From: Zopfochytrium polystomum | Taxonomy: Eukaryota > Chytridiomycota > Chytridiomycetes > Chytridiales > Chytridiaceae | DNA: 64,000 bases | Assembly: GCA_025765615.1 (NCBI GenBank) | Contig: JAIVFJ010000036.1 | Location: forward strand, 62,001 to 126,000 | Reading direction: 5' to 3' | Shown: in pieces, positions 35,201 to 45,030 of the stretch | Layout: every line of letters starts with the position of its first letter | Position numbering within the stretch: position 1 is the stretch's first letter | The notes under the pieces: generated by a model | Told to the model about the DNA's origin: nothing | Database searches by the model: none | What the model saw: only the letters and a program-made list of their open reading frames with translations | Position numbers and translations under genes: made by a program

Positions 35201-35323
35201 GACGAGCTGGAGCTCGGGGCGGTCGGCGTGGACGAGGTGTTGCCTGCGTGCGGATGTGGGCGGTTGCGGCGACTGCCGGTGGTGGTGTTGCAGTCAGAGA
35301 AAGTCAAGAGAATGCCTAATTGA
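32277..35323 (+). CDS. Zn2Cys6 transcription factor E (intact)
   Basis: Exons 32277..32677, 32814..33380, 33456..33622, 33719..33771, 33842..33953, 34011..35323 encode 870 residues with matching phases. It is the most diverged complete member. Exon 1 (134 residues) is Ala/Ser/Pro-rich with an acidic EEGEEEE run. Cluster is Cys136, 139, 146, 153, 156, 163 with a six-residue last loop (CX6C) instead of the eight-residue loop of A, C and D. A His-rich stretch (YYHHHHH) follows. The middle domain has the family motifs MMYYYDFARSQAVQWF, GKNVCARMLSGSACRL, DPDDLP and YRTIATNRPEC. The last exon is Pro/Ala/Ser-rich, ending in QWDELLDELELG and a short Cys/Arg tail. Donor sites GTTGAG, GTTAAG and GTTCGA are weak but conserved in position. 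Intron 1 also ends A-rich. Confidence 0.85.
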
Positions 35324-35444
35324 GACGGTAACGGACTTTGCTCCCAACGGAATAATGGCAGACCAAACCAAGCCAAACAAACGAACACTCACCACACTCG
35401 TAGCACTGCTGCGAGGATCTTCCCTTCTCCCACTTCGCCCGAGC

Positions 35445-35475
<31 letters not shown>

Positions 35476-35720
35476 GTTGCGGTCCCCTTTCGGTGGCGTT
35501 GCTTTGGCCATCAGGTCGGACGAAGGAACTGAAACTGCCGGCGGCGGACTGCGGAGTCTCCCAGGAAAATGCCATGGATCGTGGGAGCAAGGCATCTTGT
35601 ACAGCGAGTGCAGCTGCAACACTTAGTTCTGTTGTTGCTTGTTGGACACCTACTCCAATTTGGCTCCTAGTGTGAAAGGAGAGGAAGACAAGCAAAAAAC
35701 AGTTGTGTTTTTTTTTCAAA
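35324..35720. other. spacer with (GT)n tract
   Basis: 3' flank of TF-E with a GT repeat at about 35444-35475. No gene seen. Confidence 0.5.
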
Positions 35721-36900
35721 ATGATTGATGGTTTGGCTGGGGCCGTTCGAAAGCAGGCATCGATCGACACCAGACTTCGTGCCATCCACCCCTTTGTCAA
35801 CCTCCAGCTCAGCATACCCGTGGTCGAGTAAGTTCTTTCAGTTTCAGTTTCGAAGAGGAGCATCCGCGATGGACCGCGATATACAGAAAGACTGGATACT
35901 TCAGTCGCCAGATGAAGGGAGATTGCAATTGATGATTTGATGCAGACCACTGCGAATGGATTCGAGACTTCGTGACGACTCACCCTCTCTCGTTCTTGGA
36001 CGAGGTGCAAAAAGGCTTTTGAGGAGGAGTGGAACTTTGAAATCGATATGTCATCCGTATGGAGGATCATGAGAGAATGGGGATTCACGAGAAAGGTATG
36101 TCACTCTTTTTCATGAGTACCCGATCTTCACCATCGTTTCTCTCTATCGTGAATCAGGTAACCGAGCGTCAGGCACTGGATATCAATCGCGAGGACATCA
36201 TTTGCTTCACGATGGAGCTCAACAGCATCGATTGGAACCATTACAACCTTGTTTTTCTTCATGAGGTGTCGTTGGACAATCGTGGGTTATATGCTTTAGC
36301 AGGGCAGCGTTTGCGATTTTGAGGCGAGTTTAGGCGCCTCCCAAGAGTTTCGCGGCTGTGTTACATTGGCGTTGGCGACCTTGCCTTGCTTCAATCTGTG
36401 ATGATGGAAGGGACGTTCACGCACTTGTAATTCCTTGATGCTTGCCGAAACTTTGAGTTGAAATCAGGTCAGTGGTTGCGCTGACCTCGCCATTCTTCCC
36501 TTGCTCTGGTAACATTATCCTCACTTTGATGTCATCGAACAGGCAAAGTGCGGTGCTATCCCAGCTATCATTCCGTATGGATAATGGATGGTGCAAAGAT
36601 CCATTTCGACCCAAACATATCTCTCTACTTCCGTTCAATTGGGGTTATTCCAGTGTTAGTTCCCACCTGCTGCCACTTTTTCAACCCCATCGAAATTCTC
36701 TTCGGTTTTATGAAAAGTCACACGCAACGAGAGTACCCGACGGCGAACTGACACCACGAACTCTCCCTGCAAGAATTGTGCCAAGATTCGAAACGTACCC
36801 AATGCAAAATATGTTTCAGCATTGTGGTTACCAGGAGGATGGTGTTTTCAATCCAGGCGCTGGTTCGAAGGTCAACTTGAAGAAGGTGGGCTTTAAATAA
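35721..36900 (+). pseudogene. IS630/Tc1-mariner-type DDE transposase relic
   Basis: Pieces read as a DDE transposase: an N-terminal helix-turn-helix-like part (HPLSFLDEVQ, SSVWRIMREWGFTRK), a central ERQALDINRED...LVFLHEVSLDNRG (first acidic region, LDE replaced by LHE) and a C-terminal VWIMDGAKIHFD...FFNPIE (second D and the E of the triad). Possible introns remain (GTAAGT at 35828, GTATGT near 36096, GTCAGT near 36470). One extra A in an A5 run near 36010, a TGA after GQRLRF and a TAA after TFTHL break the frame, and the catalytic Asp of the VFLDE motif appears lost. The last open part ends VFNPGAGSKVNLKKVGFK. I did not identify terminal inverted repeats. Confidence 0.65.
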
Positions 36901-37923
36901 ACAGCTATACGAGATGGATTCATTTTATTTGTGACTTTCAAAAGTAATGATATGGGGTTCTGCATGACAGAAATGGTATGGGGTGTCGAAAAAGAGACAA
37001 AGTGTTTCGCGAAGCAAAGCGAGGAAGAAAACAGATCACCGACTCTATGCAACTTCATTCACACAGCATCGTCAAGTTCATTCGGCATGGTCCTCATCCA
37101 CTAGATCTTCAGTGCCACCAAGAAATGTACATGCAGTTCTCGTCTCTCTTGGGGTGTCAAGAGCAACTATCCCAGTGAGAAAGTTAGATTGGCTGTCTAC
37201 CAACGATTGGAAAGCTTGAAGACGCGTCCAATGATCTCAAGTTGCAGCGATCAGCTCAGCGAGATGCGCCTTGTGCGACTGGAGCATGGTACCGACTGTT
37301 TCGTACTCCTTCCACATTTCCCATTGTAGCCGTTCCGCCTCACCTGGGGCGTGTTGAAAGAACGGAATTACATCTTGCAGAGGGGGCTGGTTAATTGCTT
37401 CTTCCTGCTGGACACTCGGCAGACCAAGAATTTGTGTTGCCCACAGATTCCAGTAGATTTCCAGGTGAGTAACATAGTGCGGCAATAGTTTGCTTGATAA
37501 CTGACGCTGCGGGGGCACCCACCTGATCACAGGGAATTTGCTGTCGAAGACATTGAGGTTCAAAAGGACAAAGGTTGTAACACTTTAGCCTTTAAGGGTT
37601 GGTGCCACCATGCCAAAGTTCGCACACTGATCGATTGGTAACTAAATATTAAATACTAGCCTCTGTAAGGGCTCTCTGCTGCTGCTTGCTATTTTCATTT
37701 TGTAGAGAGTTGGGTGAGATGTACTCCATTGTTTGGAGGCCATCTTTCAATGGCTACAGACACACTTTTCGTTGATTTCAGAATCACAGCATTCTCCAAA
37801 GTGGACCAAACTTACACAGCTCATAGAGAAACAACTAAGCTTTAAAAATCTTACTTTTGTTTGAATTTTTTTTGAAAAATCTGGCCAAAAAATATTTGGA
37901 AGAAATGATTTTTGGTCGGACAT
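36901..37923. other. spacer; short unidentified minus ORF
   Basis: A 108-codon minus-strand open frame at 37237-37563 has balanced composition and reads like a coding remnant (HYVTHLEIYWNLWATQ...), but it has no ATG at its 5' end and no family I know. The rest to 37923 is AT-rich without features. Confidence 0.4.
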
Positions 37924-38146
37924 TGTTATGAATCACCATCTGAAAACCTCTGGAACCTTCTAGAACATTCCTTCATGGAACCTTGTGGAACCTTCTGGAA
38001 CCTTCTTTGCTTTCCTGACTTTCCTTGTTGTCACTGGTATTATTGGTATCAATGTATTACTAATTGCTTGCACTTTCTGGAACTTTCTTTGAGTCTTGAC
38101 AAAGAAGACTCTCAAAAGGTATAAAAGGGGGATGGGAGACCTGTCC
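37924..38146 (+). repeat. older Gypsy LTR, left (U3) part
   Basis: Begins TGTTATGAATC and follows the family LTR through the GGAACCTTCTGG repeats and TATAAAAGGG up to CCTGTCC. There it is interrupted by copy 1. Its continuation is at 42628-42722 on the far side of copy 1. It is more diverged from the other LTRs than they are from one another. Confidence 0.85.
38142..38146. repeat. target site duplication, left (TGTCC)
   Basis: TGTCC next to the copy 1 LTR end at 38147, repeated at 42628-42632 after the other LTR end. Five bp is the usual Ty3/Gypsy target duplication. Confidence 0.8.
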
Positions 38147-38494
38147 TGTCAGGAACAGGACAGGACAAGGCAGACAAGGGACTGAGAGGAGTGATGATTG
38201 TATTGGAAACAATAATTCACTTGAGGGATGGGACAGGTCCCCCATCCCCCTTTTATACCTTTTGAGAGTGTTCCTTGTCAAGACTCCAAGAAAGTTCCAG
38301 AAAGAGCAATTAGTAATGCAATGATACCAATGATACCAATGACAACAAGACAAGTCAGGAAAGCAAAGAAGGTTCCAGAAGGTTCCACAAGGTTCCATGA
38401 AGGAATGTTCTAGAAGGTTCCAGAAGGTTCCAGAAGGTTCCATGAAGGAATGTTCTGGAAGGTTCCAGAGGTTTCCAGAGGGTGATTCATAACA
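38147..38494 (-). repeat. copy 1 3' LTR (348 bp)
   Basis: Starts TGTTATGAATC and ends TTCCTGACA when read on the minus strand. It has one extra 40-bp GAA/TTC unit compared with the 5' LTR. The purine-rich AAAAGGGGGAGATGA directly precedes it in the element's sense (polypurine tract). Confidence 0.9.
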
Positions 38495-41440
38495 TCATCT
38501 CCCCCTTTTAGGCCTCTTCTGCAACTTGGTGGGGTACCTGGTCTTGAACTTGAGCAGAAGGTCTTGGCAGTGAGTGAGGTTTGACTCAGGTTCCCAGGTG
38601 TTGTCAGCATCTGAGTAACCTTTCCACTTAACAAGGAACTTGAGTGTCCTTCCAAACCACTTGGCATCCAAGATTTGTTCAACCTCAAATTCCTCTTCAC
38701 CTTCTACCTCAACTGGAGGAGGAGGAGGAACAACTCTGCCTGGAATGGAATTGGCCACAAACTTCTCCAAAAGGCTGACATGGAAAACTGGGTGGATCTT
38801 CATGGATGCAGGGAGATCCAGCTTGAAGGTGACTGGATTGATTTGCTCCAAGATCTTGAAAGGTCTCAACTTGAGGTTGTCTAGCTTGGGACTTGGTCTT
38901 TTGGACTGCAAGTTCTTCCTCATGCCTGGCCAGTAAAAGTCTCTGGAAGCAAGCTCATATGTCTTGTGCTCTCCTGGGTGTCCAGCTGTTGCTGCAACAT
39001 GCCTTGTCTTGAGTATCTCAAGTTTTTCCTCTTCTTGGCTGATTTGAATCTTGTGAGGCTTGGGGTCCTTGGAAATAGCATGGGCCCACACACTGTCAGG
39101 AAGCAATGAAAGGTGTGTCTTGGATGGTGGGGTGAAACCATCTCCCCCTTCAGGTGCAAGGTCTGTTCTTCTTGACAGGGCATCAGCCACAGTGTTAAGG
39201 TGGCCAGGAGAATAGCACAGCTTAAAGTCATACTCAGAGAGCAGTTCAGCCCACCTGGCATGCCTCTGCTTGAGCAACCTCCTTGCCCTGAAGAAGGTGA
39301 GGTTCTTGTGATCAGAATAGACAGAGATGCCTTTAGAACCAGCCAAGTAGTGTCTCCAGAATTTGAATGCTTCCACAATTGCAAGCAACTCCTTGTCATG
39401 GACAGTGTAGTTACACTCAGCACTGTTCAGCTTCCTGGAGTAATATGCCACTGGATGCAGAGGAGCAGAGGGGTCCTGAGAGCTTGGCTGGGACAGAACA
39501 GCGCCAAGGGCATAGTCTGAGGCATCAGTTTCCAAGGTGAAGGGAAGCAAGGGATCCACATGCTTAAGGAGTGGTGCACTTGTGGTTGCTGTCTTAAGAG
39601 CTAGCCAGGCTTGCTCTGCTGCTGGGGTCCATTCAAACTTGGTGGTCTTCTTGGTGAGATCAGTGAGAGGCTTGGCTATGGCAGAATAGTTGGCAATGAA
39701 GGTTCTGTAGAAGTTGCAAAATCCAAGGAAGCTTTGAACATCCTTGATGGAATTTGGAGCCTTCCATTCAAGAATAGTTTGGATCTTGTCTGGTGCCATG
39801 GAGATCCCTTTGTCAGACACAATGAACCCCAAAAACTCAATGGAGGTCTTGTGGAATTCACACTTCTCCAGCTTTGCATAGAGGTGATGCTGTCTGAGTC
39901 TCTCCAAGACAGTCTTGACATGTCCCATATGGCTTGCAGTGTCAGATGAAAATACCAGGATATCATCCAGGTAGACAATGACAAAAAGGTCCAGAATATC
40001 CCTGAAGATGTCATTCATCATGCCTTGGAAAATAGCTGGAGCATTGGTAAGTCCAAAGGGCATAACCAAGTACTCAAAGTGACCGTATTTGCATCGGAAG
40101 GCAGTCTTCCATTGATCCTGGGGCTTAATTCTGACCAAATTGTAGGCACCTCTGAGGTCAATCTTGGAAAATATCCTTGCATGGCTCAGTTTGTCCAGTA
40201 ATTCAGAGATGAGAGGCAGTGGATAGCGGTTCTTGACTGTCATCTCATTGAGATCTCTGTAGTCCACACAGGGTCTCAGTCCCCCATCCTTCTTCTTGAC
40301 AAAAAAGATGGGAGCTCCAGCTGGTGACTTGGAAGGTTGGATGAATCCCTTGTTCAGCATTTCTTCAATGTATTCTTGGAGGGCCTTGGCTTCTGGTGGA
40401 GAGAGGTGGTACAGTGGCTTGAAAGGTGGGCTGCAAGTTTCATCCTTGAGTGGGATTTCACAGTCATAAGGCCTCTGAGCTGGTAGCAGGTCTGCCTTGG
40501 TCTTGGAAAACACATCAGCATAAGGGAGATATTCTTTTGGTAGCTTGGATGCCAGCAAAAGGTCTGATGGGTCCAGGTTGTCGTGCTCCTCAGCAGTGGG
40601 GCTTGAATTCTTGACTGGGAACTGTGATTCTTGAATCTTTGACTGAGAGTTCTGTTCTTGGCAAAGACTGTGAGCTGTGGAACTTGAATCTTGAATGTGG
40701 ACTGTGAACTGTGGTACTTGAATCTTTGACTGTGGGTTCTGTGAACAAGAGTCATGGCCATGACTGTGAGCTCTATGAGCTCTACTTGAATCTTGACTGT
40801 GAACTGTGAACTGTGGAACTTGAGTCTTGGCTGGCTGTGAATCTTGAATCAAGGGCTTGAGAGCATGAGACTTGGGGGCTTGACTTGAGTTTTGGGTGAC
40901 TGTTCCGATTGGTGGAGGTTGGACTAGACCAGTGACCCAATCAATGGCAGGGTTCTGGGCTTGCAGCCATGGTAATCCCAGGATGACAGAGAATGTGGGT
41001 GAGCCAAGATCCAATACTTCCAGATTGACCATGGATGGTGGAAAGTCTTGGGTGTGGAGGTTTAGCTTGGTTTCATGGCTGATTTCCTTGAACAGAGCAT
41101 GATTGGCAAAGTGGACCTTGAGGGGTGTGGATTTCTTGATCGTAGGAATGGCACAAGACTTGGCAAGGGTGGCATCAATGATGTTGCAGGATGATCCAGA
41201 GTCTATAAGGGCCTTGGTTGTGATGGTTGACTTGGGTGAGAGTTGAATCTTGACATCCATGGTGAGTTGGTGGGGCTTGGAATCTGAGGTGTTTGTGGTG
41301 CTGGTGGTGGTGATGAAACAGGGGCAGCTTGGAGGAGGGTCCAGGGAATTGCCCCTCAGTGAGCCTGGACCTGGGAGTTTGGGTGCTTCTTCCTTGGGCA
41401 GTCCTTGACAGCATGCTCCTTGGAGCCACAGTAAAAACAC
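38495..41440 (-). CDS. copy 1 pol: protease-RT-RNase H-chromodomain, no integrase
   Basis: Open frame of 981 codons overlapping gag in the -1 frame; it is expected to be entered by ribosomal frameshifting at 41377-41383, so its first ATG need not be used. Domains in order are an aspartic protease (LIDSGSS, about residue 80), a reverse transcriptase with the YLDD box (about 490-493), an RNase H (TLETDASDYALG) and the HHCC-zone start (ATAGHPGEHKTYEL...FYWPGMRK). It then jumps to NLQSKRPSPKLDNLKLRPF and a C-terminal chromodomain (EVEQILDAKWF...FLVKWKGYSDADNTWEP). Compared with copy 3, 258 codons with the CC of the zinc zone and the whole DDE core are gone without loss of frame. The product could reverse transcribe but not integrate by itself. 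Confidence 0.85.
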   Translation of the reverse strand: MFLLWLQGACCQGLPKEEAPKLPGPGSLRGNSLDPPPSCPCFITTTSTTNTSDSKPHQLTMDVKIQLSPKSTITTKALIDSGSSCNIIDATLAKSCAIPTIKKSTPLKVHFANHALFKEISHETKLNLHTQDFPPSMVNLEVLDLGSPTFSVILGLPWLQAQNPAIDWVTGLVQPPPIGTVTQNSSQAPKSHALKPLIQDSQPAKTQVPQFTVHSQDSSRAHRAHSHGHDSCSQNPQSKIQVPQFTVHIQDSSSTAHSLCQEQNSQSKIQESQFPVKNSSPTAEEHDNLDPSDLLLASKLPKEYLPYADVFSKTKADLLPAQRPYDCEIPLKDETCSPPFKPLYHLSPPEAKALQEYIEEMLNKGFIQPSKSPAGAPIFFVKKKDGGLRPCVDYRDLNEMTVKNRYPLPLISELLDKLSHARIFSKIDLRGAYNLVRIKPQDQWKTAFRCKYGHFEYLVMPFGLTNAPAIFQGMMNDIFRDILDLFVIVYLDDILVFSSDTASHMGHVKTVLERLRQHHLYAKLEKCEFHKTSIEFLGFIVSDKGISMAPDKIQTILEWKAPNSIKDVQSFLGFCNFYRTFIANYSAIAKPLTDLTKKTTKFEWTPAAEQAWLALKTATTSAPLLKHVDPLLPFTLETDASDYALGAVLSQPSSQDPSAPLHPVAYYSRKLNSAECNYTVHDKELLAIVEAFKFWRHYLAGSKGISVYSDHKNLTFFRARRLLKQRHARWAELLSEYDFKLCYSPGHLNTVADALSRRTDLAPEGGDGFTPPSKTHLSLLPDSVWAHAISKDPKPHKIQISQEEEKLEILKTRHVAATAGHPGEHKTYELASRDFYWPGMRKNLQSKRPSPKLDNLKLRPFKILEQINPVTFKLDLPASMKIHPVFHVSLLEKFVANSIPGRVVPPPPPVEVEGEEEFEVEQILDAKWFGRTLKFLVKWKGYSDADNTWEPESNLTHCQDLLLKFKTRYPTKLQKRPKRGR

Positions 41441-42279
41441 AGTCCCTGCTGGGCCCTCCTTGTTTTCTCCTCTTGGCTCAGAGGACCCTTAGGAAGTGTC
41501 TCAACTGCATCCACTTGCATGGGTTCAGGAACTGTAAGAGCTTGAGGAACTGGGGTAGGTCTTGATGTAGTTCCTACTTGTCTTTGCTTCAGCCTCTTGG
41601 AGTAGAGTCTGTTGTCAATCTTGATGGCAAGGAGAATGTACTCTTCCAAGGTCTCAGGGATGTGCAGAGACTGGGAGAGCATGTCTTGGATAGACTCATG
41701 GAGACCATCATGGTACAGCTCCATCAGAGCTGCATCATTGTATCCAGAGTCTCTGGCAAGTTGCTTGAATTGGTTGGTGTAGGCCACACAAGATTGCTTT
41801 CCTTGCTTGATATGCTTGAGCTTGGATCTTGCTGTCCAAGATGCGTAGGGGTCACCAAAGGTAGCTTCCAGCCCTTCCCAGAGCTCTTGCAGGGTGGTGG
41901 GTGTGCTTGGGAGAGATCTGTACCATGATTGAGCTTGACCAGACAGGAGGGTGCTTGTGAAAAGAACCTTGACTTGCTCACTGGGAAATCTTGAAGGTTG
42001 GAGAAGGATGACATTCTCCACAGTGGCCATGAAGTTCCTGAGGTCTTTGGCCAGCCCAGTGAACTTGTCAGGGCTGGGAACCTTGGGCTCTCTTGCTTGG
42101 TTGGCTTGAGGCAGGGGAAGAGCTTGATGTTCTTGTTGGTGAAGTTGTTGTTGAAGCTGGTGCTGCTGGTGAAGGACTTGTTCTTGAAGTTGGTGTGTCT
42201 GTCTTGAAAGGGCTTGCAATTGGTCCATCAAGGCTTGGAAGGCAGTTGCATCAGGGAAGGTGTTGTTTGGGTCAGACAT
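41356..42279 (-). CDS. copy 1 gag
   Basis: 307 residues starting MSDPNNTFPD 40 nt past the LTR. Gln-rich helical N-terminus (about 20-55), a retrotransposon-gag capsid region (about 75-190, with WYRSLPSTPTTLQELWEGLE) and a CCHC zinc knuckle (Cys281, Cys284, His289, Cys294). Forms the particle and binds element RNA. The last 85 nt overlap pol in the -1 frame, with the CCCAAAC heptamer inside. Identical in protein sequence to the gag of copies 2 and 3. Confidence 0.9.
   Translation of the reverse strand: MSDPNNTFPDATAFQALMDQLQALSRQTHQLQEQVLHQQHQLQQQLHQQEHQALPLPQANQAREPKVPSPDKFTGLAKDLRNFMATVENVILLQPSRFPSEQVKVLFTSTLLSGQAQSWYRSLPSTPTTLQELWEGLEATFGDPYASWTARSKLKHIKQGKQSCVAYTNQFKQLARDSGYNDAALMELYHDGLHESIQDMLSQSLHIPETLEEYILLAIKIDNRLYSKRLKQRQVGTTSRPTPVPQALTVPEPMQVDAVETLPKGPLSQEEKTRRAQQGLCFYCGSKEHAVKDCPRKKHPNSQVQAH
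41377..41383 (-). promoter_or_regulatory. -1 frameshift slippery heptamer, copy 1
   Basis: CCCAAAC in the phase C-CCA-AAC of gag, followed after 5 nt by an 8-bp GGTCCAGG/CCTGGACC stem. See copy 3 for the plus-strand version. Confidence 0.65.
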
Positions 42280-42319
42280 GATGGCAGAGAGTAGTAGGAG
42301 AGGGTGAAGTGAATTATGA

Positions 42320-42627
42320 TGTCAGGAACAGGGCAGGACAGGACAAGGCAGACAAGGAACTGAGAGGAGTGATGATTGTATTGGAAACAATAATTCACTT
42401 GAGGGATGGGACAGGTCCCCCATCCCCCTTTTATACCTTTTGAGAGTGTTCCTTGTCAAGACTCCAAGAAAGTTCCAGAAAGAGCAATTAGTAATACAAT
42501 GATACCAATGATACCAAAGACAACAAGACAAGTCAGGAAAGCAAAGAAGGTTCCAGAAGGTTCCACAAGGTTCCATGAAGGAATGTTCTAGAAGGTTCCA
42601 GAGGTTTCCAGAGGGTGATTCATAACA
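42320..42627 (-). repeat. copy 1 5' LTR (308 bp)
   Basis: Carries a U3 region with ten GAA/TTC pentamers, a TATAAAAG box (42428-42435) and an R/U5 part. The 11-mer AAGTGAATTAT inside it is complementary to the sequence just past its end (42307-42317 on the plus strand), the presumed self-priming pair. Confidence 0.9.
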
Positions 42628-42722
42628 TGTCCCATCCCTCCAGTGAATTATTGTTTTCAATACAATCATCACTTCTCTCAGTTCCTTGTCTGCCTTGCCC
42701 TGTCCTGCCATGTTCCTGACAG
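42628..42722 (+). repeat. older Gypsy LTR, right (R-U5) part with TSD
   Basis: TGTCCCATCCCTCC...TTCCTGACA, the continuation of the LTR interrupted at 38146. The first five bases are the repeated target site. Confidence 0.85.
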
Positions 42723-45030
42723 ACATAGTATGTATCTCTTGTGGAAGGAAATTTCATCAATTGGTTGCTCAATGCTTTCTTTGCTTTGCAGTTTTTGCCT
42801 CAGCACTATCAAGAGCCTTCCTTTTCACATGATCAAAAGTTCCACTGCCAAATATATGATCACTAAAAAATTTTCCAAGCCAAAAGCCAATTTTGCATTG
42901 AGGGCAGACAGTTGTTGTCCTTGTTCTTCGTGTTGGGTGTTTCCACATGCAACAAATAGGGCTTTCCATCACTTCAGCCAGCCAAAAGGGTCAAGTTTGT
43001 AGGCATAAACCCATTTGCAGAACATTGTGCATTTGCCAGGAGGAAGATCTGCCCATTCTCAGACCCTGTGCTTGTCCATGAGAGAGTGAAGTTCCTCAAG
43101 CTCGGATGCAGTCCATTCTTCGTTGTAGTATGATGGTGGGCTTCCTTGTGGGAACTTGGCACTGGTGGGAGTTGTGATAGGTGAATTGGTTCTTTAGGGA
43201 AAAAGCGCTTTGGAAATAATGGTTCTGGCTTGGCTGATGCAAGGTAGAGTCGCAAGAGATGGCGAGTGATTGTTTGATTTGCAAGTACCTTGTGAAGTCC
43301 AGTTGGTGCATCTTTGATGTTGACAATGACTGATGGTTCTGGTTCAGTGCTGATGGATGCTGCTATGCGGTCTGCTGATGGAGTTTGGCTCTCTTCAGGT
43401 TCGTCTTCATCCTTGCCCAGGACAACAGCAAATGTGTAAGGGTTCCAACCATAGTCGTCATCGTCATCATCCTCTTCCATATCTTGGGGAAGAGTTGGAG
43501 GTTGATCTGAGGTATTTGTTGATGATGATGGCGTCTGTCCCCCCCTGGAAGCCTGGCACAGTTCCTGGCGAGTACAAGAGGAGGGAGCACCGTCAGGAGA
43601 AGAGTTGGATAATTGACAGTAAGAGTCAAGTGGTGGCTTGACAGGCTTGAAAGAAGGAGAGCTGTCAGTTTCAGGAAAATCTGTAAAATCATCAGAAAGA
43701 GAAGTTAAGAAATCGAAATGAAGGGATTGAAGCTTAGCCTCGCTGTGGACAAGGCCAGGAAAGACATGCTCATGCAAGTTGTAGTGGTGTGTCTGAAGAA
43801 TGGCCCATGCAGCAAAGTCCTAACTGAGGGTAATAGACTCACTATCTGTGTCAAAACCCAAGAAGAGTCCAAGTGAGGCGCAGGAAGAGAACTTGGTGTG
43901 TGAGTTGCAGGTTCTGTGTACTCACTGTTGAGTGTGACAATGAGGCAGCCAAAAATTCTAAGGTCGCGTAGGTTGGGTTTTCAGCCTTGGTAATATTCAA
44001 ATGGAATTTGACCGGTGCAAGTGTGTTGCACATGATTGCGCAGAAATGAAGCGTGGCATATTGCGTAGGACCAGAAGAACCGTGGAAGCTGTGCTTCAAT
44101 CAGGAGACAGGAAGCAATGTGGGTGATGGCTTGGATGGCATTTTCTGCAACACCATCACCCTTCTTGACATCGGGACAGAAGGCTGAAAGATGATGGGCA
44201 GTTGGTGGTTGATACAGTAGGCCTCAAATTACTAAGTATTAAGACCAAGGTTGTCTGCCTGTACAAATTGTGTTTACTGAGTGGGGAAGAGTTGCTCTTC
44301 AAAATCAATGTGATCATTTATCCACTGAGTGACACCTGCTGTGCAAGCAACAGTGTTTACCCAAGTGTAGCCTGTGGCGTAGTTGACAATAACTTCAAAG
44401 TAGTTGAAACCATCAAGAGAAGTGTACTGATCTTGCCAGTTTGGTCAGTACACAGCAACTGCAGCAGAGCAAAATCAAAACGAGGCTTGGCCATGAGGTG
44501 TTGCTGGCACATCTTTGCCATATCGCAAATGAAGCAAGGCTCACATGTTGTTGGTGGTGGAGCAGGAGCACCATTGACATCACCAGACTTGAGAGTGTTG
44601 TGTACTTGCTCTCAGTGGGTGGCCAAACGTTGGTGGCAGAGATCACATGCAGTTGCTGGTGATTCGTAGGCAATGGGCTCAACTGACTCTGTGCAGATGG
44701 GTGCTGGAATGAGATGAGTTGATAGAGGCCAACTTCATCGCAGCATTCATGAACTCTGATGAAGTCATGATGTGATGCTGAATCCAGTACTTGACAGTTG
44801 CTTCGACAGCCAAAATTGGTCCAGCTTCTCAGCAGCAGTTGGGACATAGAGGTAGTTTGGTGAAAGTATTTCACCAGCCTCTGGCTCTGGTGTTGTTCCC
44901 ACCATTTTGGCAGTGCAGCCAGAAACACCATCTGTCCCACTGATCCTTGGTAGATGTGTGATGTATACATGGTAGGCCTCCTCATTGCAGAAAGTCCTCT
45001 CAAGAGGGAACAGGTCTGTCTGCATTAGGT
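42723..45030 (-). pseudogene. Ty1/Copia pol relic (integrase to RT start)
   Basis: On the minus strand, in several frames, it reads: NYLYVPTAAEKLDQFW, CEPCFICDMAK (zinc-finger-like), SLDGFNYFEVIVNYATGYTWVN (integrase core start), ADNLGLNT, AENAIQAITHIASCLL, LPRFFWSYAICHASFLRNH, RIFGCLIVTLNSEYTEP, then an acidic Ser/Pro linker (the 267-codon frame at 42974-43777). The start of a Copia reverse transcriptase follows (ADLPPGKCTMFCKWVYAYKL, KALFVACGNTQ). Stops and shifts occur throughout, so it is dead. No LTRs of its own are recognisable here. Duplicated at 49408-51715. Confidence 0.7.

Larger units (their letters stand above)
38147..42627 (-). mobile_element. Ty3/Gypsy chromovirus copy 1 (integrase-deleted)
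   Basis: Two LTRs (TG..CA termini, 308 and 348 bp) flank gag and pol on the minus strand, 4481 bp in all, bordered by TGTCC duplications. It is inserted into an older LTR of the same family. The pol has an in-frame 774-bp loss that removes the integrase core. Gag and pol are otherwise open. The LTRs differ by a 40-bp tandem unit and some substitutions, so they are not fresh copies of one another. Confidence 0.9.

Noticed and set aside
44413..45003. 196-codon minus frame as an independent gene
   Set aside because: Out-of-frame reading of the Copia integrase remnant, whose motifs appear in the other frames.
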